Notes: generated from the sequence alone by a model not told the origin. DNA of 58,016 nt from a bacterium (GCA_021802115.1 JAKABA010000010.1:1-58016); one strand, 5' to 3'; positions 17,272 to 26,487 are shown, counted from the stretch's first letter. Program-made: numbers and translations.

Positions 17272-17934
17272 TCAGGCGAAAGTCTGGGGGCCCACCCCAG
17301 TCACTGGGGCCGGCCCGGCATCGCTCAGGTGGGGGCGGTCCGGCTCCGGAATCTCGAGCAGGTCCATGACCGCCTCGGCCAGCTCACGACGCAGGGTAGG
17401 TGGGCTGGCAGCCCCAAGACCTCGGAGGCTGCCGACGGCAGACGCCATCACCGCTCCCAGGGCGGCGGTGAAACGGACGCGCTGGCGCAGGGGAAGCTCG
17501 GCGTCATTGAGGTATGCGGTCCAACGCTCCTCCAGCTGGCGGTGCACTTCCGAGTGCTCAGGATCGTGGCGAGCGAGCGCGGCGATGGCGTTCCGGTTGC
17601 GCTCCATCAGGATGAAGATCGGGCGCTGTGCTAGCACCATGTCGATCCGCTCCAGGGCGAACCTTGCAAGCGCCGCCGGATCTCGAGCCAAGTCCGGTGG
17701 AGGGAGCAGGTCGAAGCCGTCGCCGCCCAATGCATGCACCCGTTCCACCAGCGCTGCCAGCAGGCTCTCCTTGCTGGGGAAGTGATAGTAGAGGGCGGCC
17801 TTGCTCACTCCAACCAGCTCGGCCACCTCGCGTAGGGATGTCTTGTCGTAGCCCTGCTCGGTGAAGAGCTCCAGCGCGATCTCCAGGATGCGCTCGCGCG
17901 TCCCTGGGGGCACCTCGGAGGCAAAGGAGGCCAC
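17272..17934 (-). CDS. TetR-family regulator of the adjacent ABC exporter
   Basis: 220 residues. The N-terminal HTH (TRERILEIALELFTEQGYDK, SLREVAELVGVSKAALYYHF, SKESLLAALVER) is canonical TetR. The C-terminal ligand domain (about 60-200) is helical and includes AQRPIFILMERNRNAI. GTG 17934 has TAGAAT (17946-17941) ending 6 nt upstream and no SD, so it is likely leaderless. It is divergent from drrA-like/drrB-like genes, with two dyads between, so it is probably the local repressor of drug export and of itself. Confidence 0.92.
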   Translation of the reverse strand: MASFASEVPPGTRERILEIALELFTEQGYDKTSLREVAELVGVSKAALYYHFPSKESLLAALVERVHALGGDGFDLLPPPDLARDPAALARFALERIDMVLAQRPIFILMERNRNAIAALARHDPEHSEVHRQLEERWTAYLNDAELPLRQRVRFTAALGAVMASAVGSLRGLGAASPPTLRRELAEAVMDLLEIPEPDRPHLSDAGPAPVTGVGPQTFA

Positions 17935-17947
17935 GCCGAGATTCTAC

Positions 17948-17989
17948 TTGACGCCCGGTCAACTGACCCCTTACCATGCGGCCGGTAAG
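17948..17989. promoter_or_regulatory. Two dyads in the TetR/ABC control region
   Basis: TTGAC-GCCCG-GTCAA (17948-17962) and CTTACC-N8-GGTAAG (17970-17989) are both perfect inverted repeats. The first abuts the tetR -10 and resembles TetR-family sites. The second lies 21 bp before the exporter ATG and could control that promoter. Confidence 0.6.
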
Positions 17990-18010
17990 TAACCTCAGCT
18001 GGAGAGAGCC

Positions 18011-18976
18011 ATGAGTGGCGCGACCGGGATCCAAGTCGAGCATATGACCAAGTCGTTCGGCGCCACCCGTGCGCTCGACGGTCTCGACCTGGTGGTGGCG
18101 GCGGGGTCGGTGGTGGCGGTGCTCGGGCCGAACGGCGCTGGCAAAAGCACCCTGACCAGGATTCTGGCGACCCTTGCCCTGGCGGACGGGGGCAAGGCGT
18201 CCGTGGCCGGCTTCGATGTGGCGACCCAACCGGGTGAGGTGCGGAGTCGGATTGGAGTGACCGGCCAGTCGACAAGTCTGGACGAGTACCTGACCGGGCG
18301 GCAGAATCTGGTGATGGTGGGCCGGCTGAGTCGGCTCGCCAAAAGGTCGGCCCAGGCCAGGGCGGCCGAGCTCCTGGACCAGTTTCAACTGGTCGACGCC
18401 GCCGACCGACCCACCAAGACCTACTCGGGGGGCATGCTGAGGAAGCTGGATCTGGCGGCCAGCCTGGTGACCCGTCCGGAGGTCCTCTTCCTCGATGAGC
18501 CGACCACCGGGCTTGACCCCAGGGCCAGGCTCGGGATGTGGGATGTGATCCGCGACCTCGGAGCCGAGGGGACCACGATCTTGCTGACCACTCAATATCT
18601 CGACGAAGCCGATCAGCTTGCCCAGCAGATCGCGGTCGTAGACCACGGCCGGGTCATCGCCCGCGGCACCAGCGACGAGCTGAAGGCACGCGTGGGTGGG
18701 GAGGTGCTGGAGGTGACCCTCGGGGACGGCTCGGACGCCCGGGTCGCCTCCGAGCTCCTCTCCCAGCTCGCTGGCGGGCTGGCGGTGGTCGACCCGAGCC
18801 TCAACCGGGTGTCGGTTCCTATCGGCCAGTCCCATGGATCGATCACGGAGGTGGTGCGGACCCTGGACCGAGCCGGGCTGGTGGTGGATGACATCGCGAT
18901 CCGGCGGCCTGGTCTGGACGACGTCTTCATGAAGCTCACAGGGCACGCCGCCGACGCCATGGGGGGGACGGCATGA
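18011..18976 (+). CDS. DrrA-like ABC exporter ATP-binding protein
   Basis: 321 residues: Walker A GPNGAGKST, Q-loop region GVTGQSTSLDEYLTGRQNL, ABC signature YSGGMLRKLDLA, Walker B VLFLDEPTTGLDP and H-loop region LLTTQYLDEADQLA. A C-terminal domain of about 90 residues (VLEVTLGDG...PGLDDVFMKLTG) is typical of the DrrA subgroup of daunorubicin-type resistance exporters. ATG 18011 follows GGAGAG. The stop overlaps the permease start by 4 nt. Expected to power efflux of a hydrophobic compound under TetR control. Confidence 0.93.
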   Translation: MSGATGIQVEHMTKSFGATRALDGLDLVVAAGSVVAVLGPNGAGKSTLTRILATLALADGGKASVAGFDVATQPGEVRSRIGVTGQSTSLDEYLTGRQNLVMVGRLSRLAKRSAQARAAELLDQFQLVDAADRPTKTYSGGMLRKLDLAASLVTRPEVLFLDEPTTGLDPRARLGMWDVIRDLGAEGTTILLTTQYLDEADQLAQQIAVVDHGRVIARGTSDELKARVGGEVLEVTLGDGSDARVASELLSQLAGGLAVVDPSLNRVSVPIGQSHGSITEVVRTLDRAGLVVDDIAIRRPGLDDVFMKLTGHAADAMGGTA

Positions 18977-19821
18977 GCGAGGTGCGGCTCGCCGGTGCCG
19001 GGGGCAACGCCGGGGCGCTGTCTCGGCTGCTGTGGTTTGGGCGGGATGTGGTGGTGCTCACCGGGCGGAGCTTGGTCCATGTCCGGCGGGACCCGGCCCA
19101 ACTGGCCGACGTCACCATCCAGCCGGTGATGTTTGTGCTGCTGTTCACCTATATCTTCGGCAGCGCCATCCATCTTCCCGGGGGCGGAAGTTACCACCAG
19201 TATCTGGTCGGCGGCATCTTCGGGATGACCATGGCGGGGACTGCTCCGGGGGTCGCGGTGGGCCTGGCCACCGACATCAAGTCCGGGATCGTCGACCGCT
19301 TCCGAGCCCTTCCCATGTCGCGGGCCGCGGTCCTGGTCGGGCGGCTCGCGGCCGACCTGCTCACCGCTCTCCTGGGCCTCCTGGTCACGGTGGCCATCGG
19401 TTTGGTGGTGGGTTGGCGCGCCAACACCGGGCCGATCGACATCGTGCTCGGATTCGGGCTGGCCCTGCTCTTCGCCTACGCGATGAGTTGGGCGGGGGCC
19501 GCCGCCGGCCTCTGGTTGCGCAATCCGGAATCTGCCCAGGCGCTCGGCTTCGTGGTCTTTTTCCCCCTGGCCTTCGTGTCCAATGCCTTTGTCGCCACTC
19601 AGAGCCTGCCCTCGTGGCTGGGGGCGATCGCCGATTGGAACCCCATCAGCACGGTCACAGCCAGCTGCCGATCTCTGTTCGGCAATCCCAACCCCTCCTC
19701 GCTGGTGCATGTCTGGCCCCTGCAGCATCCGGAGCTAGCCACCGCCCTCTGGTCGGCGGCGCTGCTGGCCATCTTCGTCCCGCTGTCGATTCACCTCTAC
19801 CGGCGGGAGAGCCCGTCGTGA
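18973..19821 (+). CDS. ABC-2 type exporter permease (DrrB-like)
   Basis: 282 residues with six hydrophobic segments. Family markers are VTIQPVMFVLLFTYIFGSAI in segment one, GLATDIKSGIVDRFRALPMS with the conserved short cytoplasmic helix before the core, and NPESAQALGFVVFFPLAFVS with NAFVATQSLPSWLGAIADWN near the end, the ABC-2 C-terminal signature. ATGA overlap with the ATPase gene shows coupled translation. Substrate unknown. Confidence 0.92.
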   Translation: MSEVRLAGAGGNAGALSRLLWFGRDVVVLTGRSLVHVRRDPAQLADVTIQPVMFVLLFTYIFGSAIHLPGGGSYHQYLVGGIFGMTMAGTAPGVAVGLATDIKSGIVDRFRALPMSRAAVLVGRLAADLLTALLGLLVTVAIGLVVGWRANTGPIDIVLGFGLALLFAYAMSWAGAAAGLWLRNPESAQALGFVVFFPLAFVSNAFVATQSLPSWLGAIADWNPISTVTASCRSLFGNPNPSSLVHVWPLQHPELATALWSAALLAIFVPLSIHLYRRESPS

Positions 19822-20335
19822 TGGATTTCGGGGATCGAGGAGCAGTTTCCGGGCGTTGCCTGGCCGACTGACCGCCCCCCCACCCGCAACAGGTGGCGCG
19901 CCCAGGGTCGCGGACCGCGCTCCGGCCCGCGGCCCAGCTGCGCTTCAGCACCTGTCCCCGGCGCCCTGGTGGTGCCACCCCGGGGTGGGCTGTTCCCCGG
20001 TGGACGCCGGCCACCGCCGACCGGGCCGGCTCTGCTCCTTGACGGATCATCCCACGGGCGTCGCCGGGTGACGTTGTCTCTTGCGGGGCTCGGAGCTGTC
20101 ATGCCTGCGCCGGCCGGTCCTCGGCCCGGTCGTCGGTCCGCCACTCCGTGATTGCTCCGGGCCTGATTCCCTCACCTGCCGACGGCCCTGTCCGCTGGCC
20201 CCGGGGCGCGCTCGTCCGACCGCCGTCCGGAAGCGGATCGCGCTGTCGCGAGCGCCGCACCAAAGCCCATCGGCCGGGGAGCGGCTGACACCAACTGGTG
20301 CGCCCGTCCGTGCTCATTGGCGGTCTGGGCCTAAC
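19822..20335. other. Intergenic region before the glycosyltransferase pair
   Basis: About 510 bp. The open frame running into the next gene from 20081 is Arg/Pro-rich and lacks glycosyltransferase homology before ATG 20336. No promoter or RNA element recognised. Confidence 0.45.
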
Positions 20336-21217
20336 ATGTCGGCCGTGACCGTTGTGAGCGGGGAGGGCTCGGCCGGGCCGCGAGTTCAGGTCCAGGTCGT
20401 CCTGTACCACTCCGAGCGTTGGCTCCGGCACCTGGGCGTGGGCCTGCGCCAGCTGCTGCCCCCGGTTGGGGGCTTCACGATTGCACTTTGGGACAACGCT
20501 CCCGGCGCCGCGGGTCAGGCCCAGGTCATGGCGGCGGGGCTGGGCTCGGGCTACCTGGCGTCCCCATCTGGCAACATCGGCTTCGGGGCTGCCCACAACG
20601 CGCTGGCCCGGATGGCGCCTGGGGAGTGCGAGTACCTGCTCTTGCTGAACCCCGACGCGGTGCCCCAGTTCGATTGCCTGCAACAGCTGGTGCGAGCTGC
20701 GGAGAGTGACCGCCAGGCCGCCCTGATCGAAGCGGCGCAGTTTCCCATCGAGCATCCCAAGGCCTACGATCCCGCCACCCTGCAGACCAATTGGAGCGCG
20801 GCCGCGTGCCTCCTGGTGCGCAAGCAGGCGTTTCTTGACCTGGGCGGATTCGCCCAGGAGCTCTTCCTCTACTGTGAGGATGTGGACCTCAGCTGGCGGG
20901 CCTGGCTGGCGGGCTGGCACTGCCTGTATGTGCCCGGTGCCCGCTGCCTGCACGTGACCGAGGCTCAGGACCTGGCCAAGGATCGCTCGGCAGAGGTCCT
21001 CAACAGCCATCTCGGCCACCTCTATCTGCGGCGCAAGTACTTCGGACCGGAGGCGGTCTTGGAGTACGAGGGGGCAATGCGCGAGCAGCTGGCCCCGTCC
21101 GCCGTCGGCGAGATCCTGGAGCGCTTTTCGAGGCTGACTCAGACCGGCCCCAAGCCGGCTCAGAACCCGCACATAATGCTCGCCCCCGGGGAGATCTATG
21201 CCGAGCGACGCTGGTAA
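20336..21217 (+). CDS. Glycosyltransferase family 2 (rhamnosyltransferase-like)
   Basis: About 293 residues, GT-A fold. VQVQVVLYHSERWLRHLGVG opens the nucleotide domain; SPSGNIGFGAAHNALA is the family NxGFGxaxN element; LLLLNPDAVPQFD holds the metal-binding NPD; GGFAQELFLYCEDVDLSWRA carries the EDVDL acceptor/base motif seen in rhamnosyl- and galactofuranosyltransferases. It would add a sugar to a cell-envelope glycan on the cytoplasmic face. The stop lies 20 nt inside the following gene, so the two are one unit. ATG 20336 lacks a clear SD; upstream codons are not homologous. Confidence 0.87.
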   Translation: MSAVTVVSGEGSAGPRVQVQVVLYHSERWLRHLGVGLRQLLPPVGGFTIALWDNAPGAAGQAQVMAAGLGSGYLASPSGNIGFGAAHNALARMAPGECEYLLLLNPDAVPQFDCLQQLVRAAESDRQAALIEAAQFPIEHPKAYDPATLQTNWSAAACLLVRKQAFLDLGGFAQELFLYCEDVDLSWRAWLAGWHCLYVPGARCLHVTEAQDLAKDRSAEVLNSHLGHLYLRRKYFGPEAVLEYEGAMREQLAPSAVGEILERFSRLTQTGPKPAQNPHIMLAPGEIYAERRW

Positions 21218-22916
21218 GTACGACTTCGTCGTCGACCCGGGCAACCGCAACAGCACCTATGGCCTGATCTGCGAGCGGGTGCCGGAAGGGGCCGCTGTGC
21301 TCGACATCGGCTGCTCCTCGGGCAACCTGGGGCTGGTCTTGGAGCGGGTCCGCGGCTGCCGTGTGCTGGGGATCGACATCGACCGGGATGCGATCGCGAT
21401 CGCGCGCGGCAAGGGAATTGAGGCGATCGTGGCCGACCTCACCCAGCAGCCCGCGACGACGGTCGTCGGGGGGCGCCTTTTCGACGTGGTCATCGTGGCC
21501 GATGTCCTTGAGCATCTGGTCACTCCGGCCGGCATCCTGGCCCCGGTCGGGGCGCTGCTCAAGCCCGGGGGCAAGGTCCTGTGCTCGTTTCCCAACATCA
21601 CCCACGTGGACGTTCAGACGATGCTGGCCCAGGACGAGTGGCGCACCCAGCCAACGGGGATCCTGGACGAGACCCACCTTCGCTTCTTCACCCAGGCCAG
21701 CTTCTCCGAGCTGGCTTTTCGCTGCGGCTACGACGTCGCCGCCGTGGAGAGGGTCACCCTGCCGTCGCTGGGGACCGAGGTTCTCGACTACGGTCGGCGG
21801 CTCGGCCTGCGCGCTCCGGATCTCGCCGACCTGGCCGCGGTCGCCCAGCGGTCCAATCCCAACTGCGAGGTCTATCAATACGTCTTCGAGCTGAGACGGT
21901 CACCCGAGCAGATCCACCTCACCACGCCTTTGAGCTTGGAGGCGACCCCCGGAGCCACCTCGCTGCCGGCTCTCGAGGCGGGCCGTCTGGACGTGTTGGT
22001 GCGAACTGTCGAGGGCCGCTTGGGCTACCTCAAGGACGCCCTCTACTCGCTGGTGGGGGTGAGCTATCCCTCGCTGCGAGCGATCGTCTGCGTCGACAGC
22101 TCCTCCCCTACCTACGCGGACTCGGTGGCCGAGCTGGTTGGCCATCTGGAGGGCCTGCTGGAGGTGGTGGTGAGCGTGGTGCCACCGCACCAGGCGCAGC
22201 GGGGGCGGCCCCTCAATTGGGGGCTGGACCTAGCCACCGGAGAGTACATCTCGTTCCTCGACGACGACGACGTCTACTACCCGAGCTTCGGGGAGCGCCT
22301 GATCGGTTGCCTCCAAGACCATCCCGAGGTGACGGTCGCCTACGGAATCGGCCAGGTGGTGCGGGGTGAGGCCACCGAGACCGGATTCCGCGCCCTGGCC
22401 CACCTGAAGCAATACGACGAGCCGTTCGATCGGGCCCGTCTCTTCCTGGAGAACTACATCCCAATCAACACCCTGGTGGTGCGTCGGGCCGCCATCCAGG
22501 CGGCGGGGATTCGCTTCGACGAGACCCTCCCCGTCTATGAGGACTGGGCTTTCCTGCGGGAGCTGGCCGCCCGCTTCGAGTTTCGCTTTGTGGACGCGCT
22601 GGTCTCCGAGTATCGCCTGCGGACCGACGGATCCAACGCCGTGCCGGAGGGCTCCGAGGAGCGCTGGGAGCGGGCCGCGGCCCAGGTTCGACAGCGCTAC
22701 CGGGCCCAGCTGGTCCGGCTCCCCGGCGAAGAGCTGGCCAGCCTGGCGGAGCGTGCGCGTGCCACCGACCAGCGCACCCGGGCCGAGCTGGACGCGTTGA
22801 GGCGAGAGCTGGCCGCCACCCAGGCCCTAAACCATCGCCTGCTCTCCTCCCGCAGCTGGAAGCTCACGCGACCGCTGCGACGGCTGCTGGGCTCGGAACT
22901 CCCCGAAGACACCTGA
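21198..22916 (+). CDS. Bifunctional SAM methyltransferase-glycosyltransferase family 2 fusion
   Basis: 572 residues. Residues 15-235 are a class I methyltransferase with AdoMet motif VLDIGCSSGNLG (34-45), acidic end of strand two LGIDID (57-62) and motif IV VVIVADVLEHL (97-107). Residues about 263-480 are a GT2 domain with VLVRTVEGRLGYLKDALYSL, LNWGLDLATGEYISFLDDDD (metal-binding Asp at 355-358) and a YEDWAFLREL acceptor motif. Residues about 520-572 form a short coiled coil ending SSRSWKLTRPLRRLL, a tail common in large polysaccharide-modifying glycosyltransferases. It probably adds and methylates a terminal sugar. Confidence 0.88.
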   Translation: MPSDAGKYDFVVDPGNRNSTYGLICERVPEGAAVLDIGCSSGNLGLVLERVRGCRVLGIDIDRDAIAIARGKGIEAIVADLTQQPATTVVGGRLFDVVIVADVLEHLVTPAGILAPVGALLKPGGKVLCSFPNITHVDVQTMLAQDEWRTQPTGILDETHLRFFTQASFSELAFRCGYDVAAVERVTLPSLGTEVLDYGRRLGLRAPDLADLAAVAQRSNPNCEVYQYVFELRRSPEQIHLTTPLSLEATPGATSLPALEAGRLDVLVRTVEGRLGYLKDALYSLVGVSYPSLRAIVCVDSSSPTYADSVAELVGHLEGLLEVVVSVVPPHQAQRGRPLNWGLDLATGEYISFLDDDDVYYPSFGERLIGCLQDHPEVTVAYGIGQVVRGEATETGFRALAHLKQYDEPFDRARLFLENYIPINTLVVRRAAIQAAGIRFDETLPVYEDWAFLRELAARFEFRFVDALVSEYRLRTDGSNAVPEGSEERWERAAAQVRQRYRAQLVRLPGEELASLAERARATDQRTRAELDALRRELAATQALNHRLLSSRSWKLTRPLRRLLGSELPEDT

Positions 22917-23063
22917 TCGCACTCCCGGGGGAAGTGGACCCAGTTGCTGCGGGCGCGCAGCTGGGCGGCGTGCCCACCGCCTGCTCGTGGCAGTTGTGCC
23001 GTCGCAGCGCCCGGGGCCCAGCGAAGGCGGCTCAGCCCCACCGACCCGGGGCGACTGGCCGGT

Positions 23064-24053
23064 TCAGCTGGGGCTCTTGGCTACGCCTCTGCTCCGGTGG
23101 GTCATCCGGCCCAGCATCTGGCCGGCGGCGGTTGTCTTTGAGTACTGGAACAGGTCGGCCGCCCGGCGAATCGCCAGCAGCTCCTCGGCGCTGAGCTCGA
23201 GGTCGGCTGCGGCCACGTTGGCCTCCAGCTGGGCGATCGAGTTCGCGCCCGGGATGGCGATCACCTGGGGCTGGGCTATGAGGTAGGCGAGGGCGACCTG
23301 AGCGGCGGTGGCGCCGCTGCGCTCCCCGATCTCCCCCAGCAGGGACACCAGCGGCGCCGCGGCCTCCAGCGCGGCAGGGGCGAAAAGGTGGTTGGTCCGG
23401 CGCACCCCGGAGGGTAGGTTGTCGCGGCTGTACCTGCCGCTCAACGCCCCCTGGGCCAGGGGGCTGTAGGCGATCACTATCCGGTGCTGGCGCTGTGCCC
23501 AGCCCAGCAGATCCCGCTCCGGCCTGCGCTGCAGCAGGTTGTAGCGGACCTGGTTGGAGATGATGGGTGCGCCCAGCAGGCGCTCCGCGCGCCGCCAGCG
23601 TGAGAGCGTGAAGTTGCTCACCCCGGCGTAGAGGCTGAGACCGGCGGCCAGGATCTGCCGCATGCCCTCCATCTGCACCCCCAGGGGGATCACCGGGTTG
23701 GGAATGTGGATCTGATAGAGGTCCACCAGCGGTCGCTGCAGCCGTTCCAGGCTCTGCCGGCAGTGGCTGACCATGACCCTGGGCACGGGCATGATGGGCA
23801 GGAACTTGGTGGCCAGGATCACCTCACCTGACCACTCCCGAAGGGCGGTGCCCACCAGGGCCTCGCTGGTCCCGGCGCCGTACAGCTCGGCGGTGTCGAG
23901 GACCGTGATCCCGAGCTCCAGGGCGCGCCGGATGATGTCGATGGAGTCCTGCGGGCCGTAGCCGTCTCCGTAGCCCCAGCCCGGCTCGCCGAACTGCCAG
24001 CATCCCAGCCCGATCCGAGACAGCTTCCTGCCGTCCAGTTCCAAGTATCGCAT
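23064..24053 (-). CDS. Aldo/keto reductase
   Basis: About 329 residues. Catalytic tetrad: Asp and Tyr in VLDTAELYG, Lys in ILATKFLP and His in LYQIHIPNP. The NADPH end IVIAYSPLAQGALSGRY, VIAIPGANSIAQLEANVAAA is family-typical. ATG 24053 has CATAAT (24066-24061) ending 7 nt upstream and no SD, a leaderless arrangement, so the extension to 24098 is unlikely. It faces away from a second aldo/keto reductase. Substrate unknown; sugar or aldehyde reduction is plausible given the glycan neighbours. Confidence 0.9.
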   Translation of the reverse strand: MRYLELDGRKLSRIGLGCWQFGEPGWGYGDGYGPQDSIDIIRRALELGITVLDTAELYGAGTSEALVGTALREWSGEVILATKFLPIMPVPRVMVSHCRQSLERLQRPLVDLYQIHIPNPVIPLGVQMEGMRQILAAGLSLYAGVSNFTLSRWRRAERLLGAPIISNQVRYNLLQRRPERDLLGWAQRQHRIVIAYSPLAQGALSGRYSRDNLPSGVRRTNHLFAPAALEAAAPLVSLLGEIGERSGATAAQVALAYLIAQPQVIAIPGANSIAQLEANVAAADLELSAEELLAIRRAADLFQYSKTTAAGQMLGRMTHRSRGVAKSPS

Positions 24054-24416
24054 GGCTCTGATTATGGTCCGACCTAGGACAGCGTTCGACCGGCGCACTC
24101 GGTGGCCGCTGCCCGCGGTCGGACCGACTTCCGCTGGGTGGCCCCGGGGCTGCCCTAGCTTCTCTCAGGACGGCCCCCACCAGGGCCGCCTGGCGCAGCG
24201 CGCAGCGGCGTGGCGCCCAGGGCGCTGGTCCAGCTGGCCTCGAGCCCACCCCACGCTGTCCCGGTTCCGGAAACGGGGCGGGTCCGATCTGGTGGCCGTC
24301 CCCTGCGCCAGGGGGCCCGGTCTGGGAAGGCAGATAATGGACCGGTCACCTGCGGTGCGCCCAACGCGTCCGATCTGGAGACCCACCCAAGGATTCAAAT
24401 GGAGGCGTCGACGCCC
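24054..24416. other. Divergent intergenic region between two aldo/keto reductases
   Basis: About 360 bp, no gene. It contains the CATAAT promoter of the leftward gene and GGAGG (24401-24405) before the rightward gene. Confidence 0.45.
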
Positions 24417-25388
24417 ATGGACTACCGCCATCTCGGCCGCTCCGGCCTGCGGGTCAGCCCGCTTTGCCTGGGCACCATGAACTTCGGGCCGCTCACGGCG
24501 GAGGCGGACTCCTTCCGGATCATGGACCGCGCCCTGGAGTTGGGGATCAACTTCTTCGACACCGCCAACGTGTACGGGCGCTCGGTGAAATTGGGGCTGA
24601 CCGAGGAGATCGTGGGGCGCTGGTTCGCCCATGGCGGGGGCCGGCGGGAGAAGGTGGTAATCGCCACCAAGCTCTACGGCTCGACCAGCGAATGGCCCAA
24701 CGACACCTTCCTGTCGGCCCGCAACATCCGGCATGCCTGTGAGGCCTCCCTGCGCCGGCTCCAGACCGACCACATCGACCTCTACCAGATGCACCACATC
24801 GACCGCGAGACCCCCTTCGAAGAGATCTGGGAGGCCTTCGAGGTGCTCCGGCGGCAGGGCAAGATCATCTACGCCGGATCCTCCAACTTCGCGGGCTGGC
24901 ATATCGCCAGGGCCCAGGAACAAGCGAGGGCCCGCCACTTCATGGGCCTGGTCAGCGAGCAGTCCCTCTACAACCTGATGGCCCGGCAGGTCGAGTTGGA
25001 AGTCCTGCCCGCCTGTCGCGAGTACGGCTTGGGCCTGATCCCCTGGAGCCCCCTGGCCTCGGGAATCCTGGGTGGCGCCCTCCAGAAGCAGCAGGAGGGG
25101 CGGCGCTCCGACCAGCGCAACCAGGAGCGGATCGAACGGCACCGCGATCAACTGGAGGCGTATGAGGAGTTCTGCCGGGCGAAGGCCGAGCAGCCCGCCG
25201 ATGTGGCGCTGGCCTGGCTCCTCCACCAGGAGGGCGTGACCGCTCCCATCATCGGACCCCGCACCCTGGATCAGTTGGAGGGTGCGCTCCGGTCGATCGA
25301 GGTCAAGCTGAGCCCAGCTGAGCTGGAACAGCTGGACAAGATCTTCCCCGGACCGGGTGGAGCCGCGCCCGAGGCCTACGCCTGGTAG
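24417..25388 (+). CDS. Aldo/keto reductase (YajO/Tas-like)
   Basis: About 323 residues starting MDYRHLGRSGLRVSPLCLGT, the standard AKR opening. Tetrad: FFDTANVYGRS (Asp, Tyr), VIATKLYG (Lys), LYQMHHIDRETP (His). The cofactor end reads GLIPWSPLASGILGG and APIIGPRTLDQLEGALRSIE. It is longer and more distantly related than the divergent copy. ATG 24399 is in frame and possible, but the fold begins at 24417. Substrate not predictable. Confidence 0.9.
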   Translation: MDYRHLGRSGLRVSPLCLGTMNFGPLTAEADSFRIMDRALELGINFFDTANVYGRSVKLGLTEEIVGRWFAHGGGRREKVVIATKLYGSTSEWPNDTFLSARNIRHACEASLRRLQTDHIDLYQMHHIDRETPFEEIWEAFEVLRRQGKIIYAGSSNFAGWHIARAQEQARARHFMGLVSEQSLYNLMARQVELEVLPACREYGLGLIPWSPLASGILGGALQKQQEGRRSDQRNQERIERHRDQLEAYEEFCRAKAEQPADVALAWLLHQEGVTAPIIGPRTLDQLEGALRSIEVKLSPAELEQLDKIFPGPGGAAPEAYAW

Positions 25389-25559
25389 GCCTCGCCCGGT
25401 TGGGGCGGGCGTTCGGGAGGGCACACTGTCTTCAGCCCACCTTGGCCCTGGCTTCCCACCCTGGTCCTGAAGCTGGGGGATCAAGGCCGGCGGCTCTGAG
25501 GCTCGCTCGGGGTCGGCTCAGCCGCAGCTCGTGGGCAATCCAAAGTGGCGACGCACAGA

Positions 25560-25569
25560 GATGCGCATC
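25560..25569. promoter_or_regulatory. Candidate VapBC operator
   Basis: GATGCGCATC is a perfect 10-bp palindrome 12 bp before the antitoxin ATG, followed by two further GATGCG copies (25573-25578, 25581-25586). Repeated half-sites of this kind suit autorepression by a ribbon-helix-helix antitoxin. Confidence 0.5.
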
Positions 25570-25581
25570 GGTGATGCGATG

Positions 25582-25854
25582 ATGCGCCCAGTGAGAACCA
25601 CGGTCAACATCGACGCCCGGCTCTTGGCGGAGGCGAAGGCCAGAGCCGTCGCTCGGAATCGGACCCTCGGCGAGGTGGTCGACGACGCGCTGAGGATGCT
25701 CCTGGTAGAGCGGGCCGAGCTGGCTGCCGCTCGGCCACCGGGTGTGCTGCCCACCGATGGCGGCTCAGGGCTGCGGCCGGGAGTGGACCTTGAGGACAGG
25801 GAGGCGCTCGCCGAACTCCTCGGTGACAACCGGTTACTGAAGGGTGCTGGCTGA
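25582..25854 (+). CDS. Ribbon-helix-helix antitoxin (VapB/CopG-like)
   Basis: 90 residues from ATG 25582: MRPVRTTVNIDARLLAEAKA, then RTLGEVVDDALRMLLVERAE, a clear RHH domain. The C-terminal tail (DLEDREALAELLGDNRLL) is the likely toxin-binding region. The upstream in-frame extension to 25531 has no RHH features. It overlaps the toxin gene by 11 nt. Confidence 0.87.
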   Translation: MRPVRTTVNIDARLLAEAKARAVARNRTLGEVVDDALRMLLVERAELAAARPPGVLPTDGGSGLRPGVDLEDREALAELLGDNRLLKGAG

Positions 25855-26272
25855 CGTCAACGTCTTCGTATATGCTCGTCGGCGCGAGAGCGAGCGCCAC
25901 GCGGAGTACAAAGCCTGGCTGGAGGATCGCCTCAGCGGTGACGCGCCGTTTGGAGTCAGCGAGCTGGTGCTGAGCTCATTCGCCCGGATCGTGACCAACC
26001 ATCGCGTCTACCGGAATCCCACGCCGCCTGAGGCGGCGATCGAGTTCTGCGAGCTCGTGCTGGCGGCTCCGGCGGCGGTCTCCATCCGACCGGGCCCGCG
26101 GCACTGGTCGATCTTTGTCAGCCTGTGCCGCTGGGTGCGGGCGAGAGGCAACTCTGTCCCAGACGCCTATCTGGCAGCCCTTGCCATGGAGCAGGGCGCC
26201 ACCTGGGTGACAGTTGATGCCGGCTTCGCCCGCTTTCCGGGGCTGCGAGTCCAGCGGGCTCTGGAGGGCTGA
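25844..26272 (+). CDS. PIN-domain toxin (VapC)
   Basis: 142 residues: MLADVNVFVYARRRESERHA (Asp), VSELVLSSFARI (Glu), VPDAYLAALAMEQGATWVTV (Asp) and DAGFARFPGLRV (Asp). This matches the mycobacterial-type VapC with the VN-F-YA start. GTG 25844 overlaps the antitoxin frame by 11 nt. All catalytic acids are present, so activity is expected. Confidence 0.92.
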   Translation: MLADVNVFVYARRRESERHAEYKAWLEDRLSGDAPFGVSELVLSSFARIVTNHRVYRNPTPPEAAIEFCELVLAAPAAVSIRPGPRHWSIFVSLCRWVRARGNSVPDAYLAALAMEQGATWVTVDAGFARFPGLRVQRALEG

Positions 26273-26273
26273 A

Positions 26274-26300
26274 GCGGGATCGCTCCGGTCCCGTTCGTTT
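26274..26300 (+). terminator. Probable terminator of the VapBC operon
   Basis: GCGGGA (26274-26279) pairs with TCCCGT (26289-26294) with one G-U pair, then TCGTTT. It begins 2 nt after the toxin stop. Confidence 0.5.
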
Positions 26301-26487
26301 CCCAGCCGGTCCTCATGGGGGCTTCCGGCGCTCGCCATCCCGAAATCGCCCGAGTCGCTCTGCCGGGCCCCGGCCCCGTCCTGATGGCGGGCCTGGGCGC
26401 GAGCTGGCAGCTCGGGACCTGGCGTCATCGTCCCTCGCGCCGGGCAGCCCCGAGCCGGGCCTGCCCGGCGGTCTGGTCACACTTCCG

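Noticed and set aside
25389..25425. Terminator-like hairpin after the second aldo/keto reductase
   Set aside because: Only a 5-bp stem and no U-tract.
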